Assembly (NCBI GenBank): GCA_022013235.1
Contig: JAKLQR010000173.1
Span: 1-6,489, forward strand
DNA length: 6,489 bases
Reading direction: 5' to 3'
DNA from: Thermodesulfovibrionales bacterium
Lineage (GTDB): Bacteria; Nitrospirota; Thermodesulfovibrionia; Thermodesulfovibrionales; SM23-35
Shown: piece after piece, positions 5,734 to 6,489 of the stretch
Numbering within the stretch: position 1 is the stretch's first letter
Layout: every line of letters starts with the position of its first letter
The notes under the pieces: generated by a model
Seen by the model: only the letters and a program-made list of their open reading frames with translations
What the model was told of the DNA's origin: nothing
Databases searched by the model: none
Made by a program: the position numbers and the translations under genes

Positions 5734-6489
5734 TCAGTCTTCCGGTTCCGGGGGAATATGAGCATGCCGCATTAACTGCTCAAGCTTCATATTCTTCAAT
5801 TCAAAAATCCTTACTTCCTGTTCTTTGCCTTTTACCCTGACCCGGTCGAGTTCATTGAGCTCTATATGTCCGAATAATTTTTTCTCGATTAATGGTTGAA
5901 TGTGTTGCAGGGTATATTCGGTGATAATAATCTTTGCATTATAACTTCTTGTCAGTTTTTCTACCCGCGCACCGAGGTTCACATGATCACCGATAATGGT
6001 ATAATCCATTTTCTTGCCCGGCGCTCCGATATTGCCGATTACCACTTCACCGGTATTGATGCCGATGCCGCAGTCGAGTACCGGCTTTCCCTCCCTCGTC
6101 CATTTCCCGTGCAGTTTCTCGAGACTCGCAACCATATGCAGCGCGCACCGGAACGCGCGCTCGGCATGGTTTTCCTGGTCGACCGGAGCACCCCAGAAGG
6201 CCATAATTTCATCACCTACAAATTTATCGAGGGTGCCGTCCCATCTGAAGATGATGCTTGCCATTTCTTCGAAATATTCATTCAGCAACTCTATAACCTG
6301 CTCAGGCGATGTCTGTTCCGACAGTGTAGTGAACCCAATGATATCCGAAAACAGGACCGTCACCGTCTTTCTTTCACCGCCCAGCTTTGCCTTCTCGGGG
6401 TTGTTGATAATCTGTTCCACGATCTTTGGCGACACATAACTCGAAAACATCCTCCTTATCTCCCCGGCTTTTCTTTCCTCGAAAAAATA
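5734..6489 (-). CDS. Class III adenylate/guanylate cyclase, catalytic domain; N-terminus cut by window edge
   Basis: The visible 251 residues form a class III nucleotide cyclase catalytic domain, which converts ATP (or GTP) to the cyclic nucleotide. Numbering from the window edge, all key residues can be seen: metal-binding Asp49 (VLFSDIIGFT) and Asp93 (KFVGDEIMAFWG), purine-selecting Lys89 and Asp162 (MDYTIIGD), and transition-state Asn171 and Arg175 (DHVNLGARVE). The Lys/Asp pair indicates ATP, so adenylate cyclase is the better call. The C-terminal part has VRVKGKEQEVRIFELK, common after this domain. The frame stays open to base 6489, adding 13 residues (YFFEERKAGEIRR) before MFSSYVSPKIVEQI. 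This is the usual linker between an upstream membrane or sensor region and the catalytic domain, so the gene is 5'-truncated rather than starting at the ATG at 6450. The sensor type (CHASE2, HAMP, GAF or other) cannot be seen. The gene ends 160 bases before the UPF0182 start. Confidence 0.93.
   Translation of the reverse strand, partial: YFFEERKAGEIRRMFSSYVSPKIVEQIINNPEKAKLGGERKTVTVLFSDIIGFTTLSEQTSPEQVIELLNEYFEEMASIIFRWDGTLDKFVGDEIMAFWGAPVDQENHAERAFRCALHMVASLEKLHGKWTREGKPVLDCGIGINTGEVVIGNIGAPGKKMDYTIIGDHVNLGARVEKLTRSYNAKIIITEYTLQHIQPLIEKKLFGHIELNELDRVRVKGKEQEVRIFELKNMKLEQLMRHAHIPPEPED

Noticed and set aside
6014..6439. A 141-codon plus-strand frame.
   Set aside because: It is antisense to the well-conserved cyclase catalytic domain, and its translation has no recognisable features.
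1..6489. Search by eye for CRISPR arrays, tRNA or rRNA genes, transposase genes and terminal inverted repeats.
   Set aside because: No regularly spaced repeats, cloverleaf-like sequences, transposase motifs or insertion-sequence ends were seen; nearly all of the window is coding.

Overview
The window is an ordinary-looking, gene-dense stretch of bacterial chromosome, of roughly balanced GC by eye. It carries five protein-coding genes, four on the minus strand and one on the plus strand. Two of the minus-strand genes run off the window. No RNA gene, CRISPR array, insertion sequence or phage gene was seen. The gene types are a UPF0182 membrane protein, a YIP1-type membrane protein, a class III adenylate cyclase and a large helical, HEAT-type scaffold protein. 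With strong AGGAGG-like ribosome binding sites, this mix suggests a free-living environmental bacterium, perhaps Nitrospirota or a related deltaproteobacterial-type lineage. That placement is an inference from gene flavour, not something the sequence proves.

Layout, left to right. Positions 1-1638 (minus) hold one uninterrupted 546-codon reading frame that starts at an ATG with a good ribosome binding site and leaves the window still open. It looks like a multi-domain helical, HEAT-like protein whose C-terminus lies beyond the left edge. An AT-rich divergent intergenic region (1639-1806) separates it from a small plus-strand membrane protein of unknown function (1807-2247). That gene converges on a minus-strand YIP1-family protein (2270-2803), with a perfect 8-bp hairpin in the 22-base gap that also touches the YIP1 stop codon. 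Ninety-one bases upstream of the YIP1 gene is the end of a full-length UPF0182 gene (2895-5573), whose start is fixed by AGGAGG. Its 160-base upstream region contains a TATAAT box and two hairpins. The right end (5734 to beyond 6489, minus) is the C-terminal catalytic part of a class III adenylate cyclase, with its N-terminal sensor region outside the window.

Working together: the cyclase, UPF0182 and YIP1 genes are co-directional, and the last two could be co-transcribed. Three of the five genes encode integral membrane proteins and the fourth makes cAMP, but nothing in the sequence ties them into one pathway. I found no convincing sign of a new system. The points most worth a second look are the long edge-truncated reading frame at 1-1638, the unnamed membrane protein divergent from it, and the structured leader of the UPF0182 gene.
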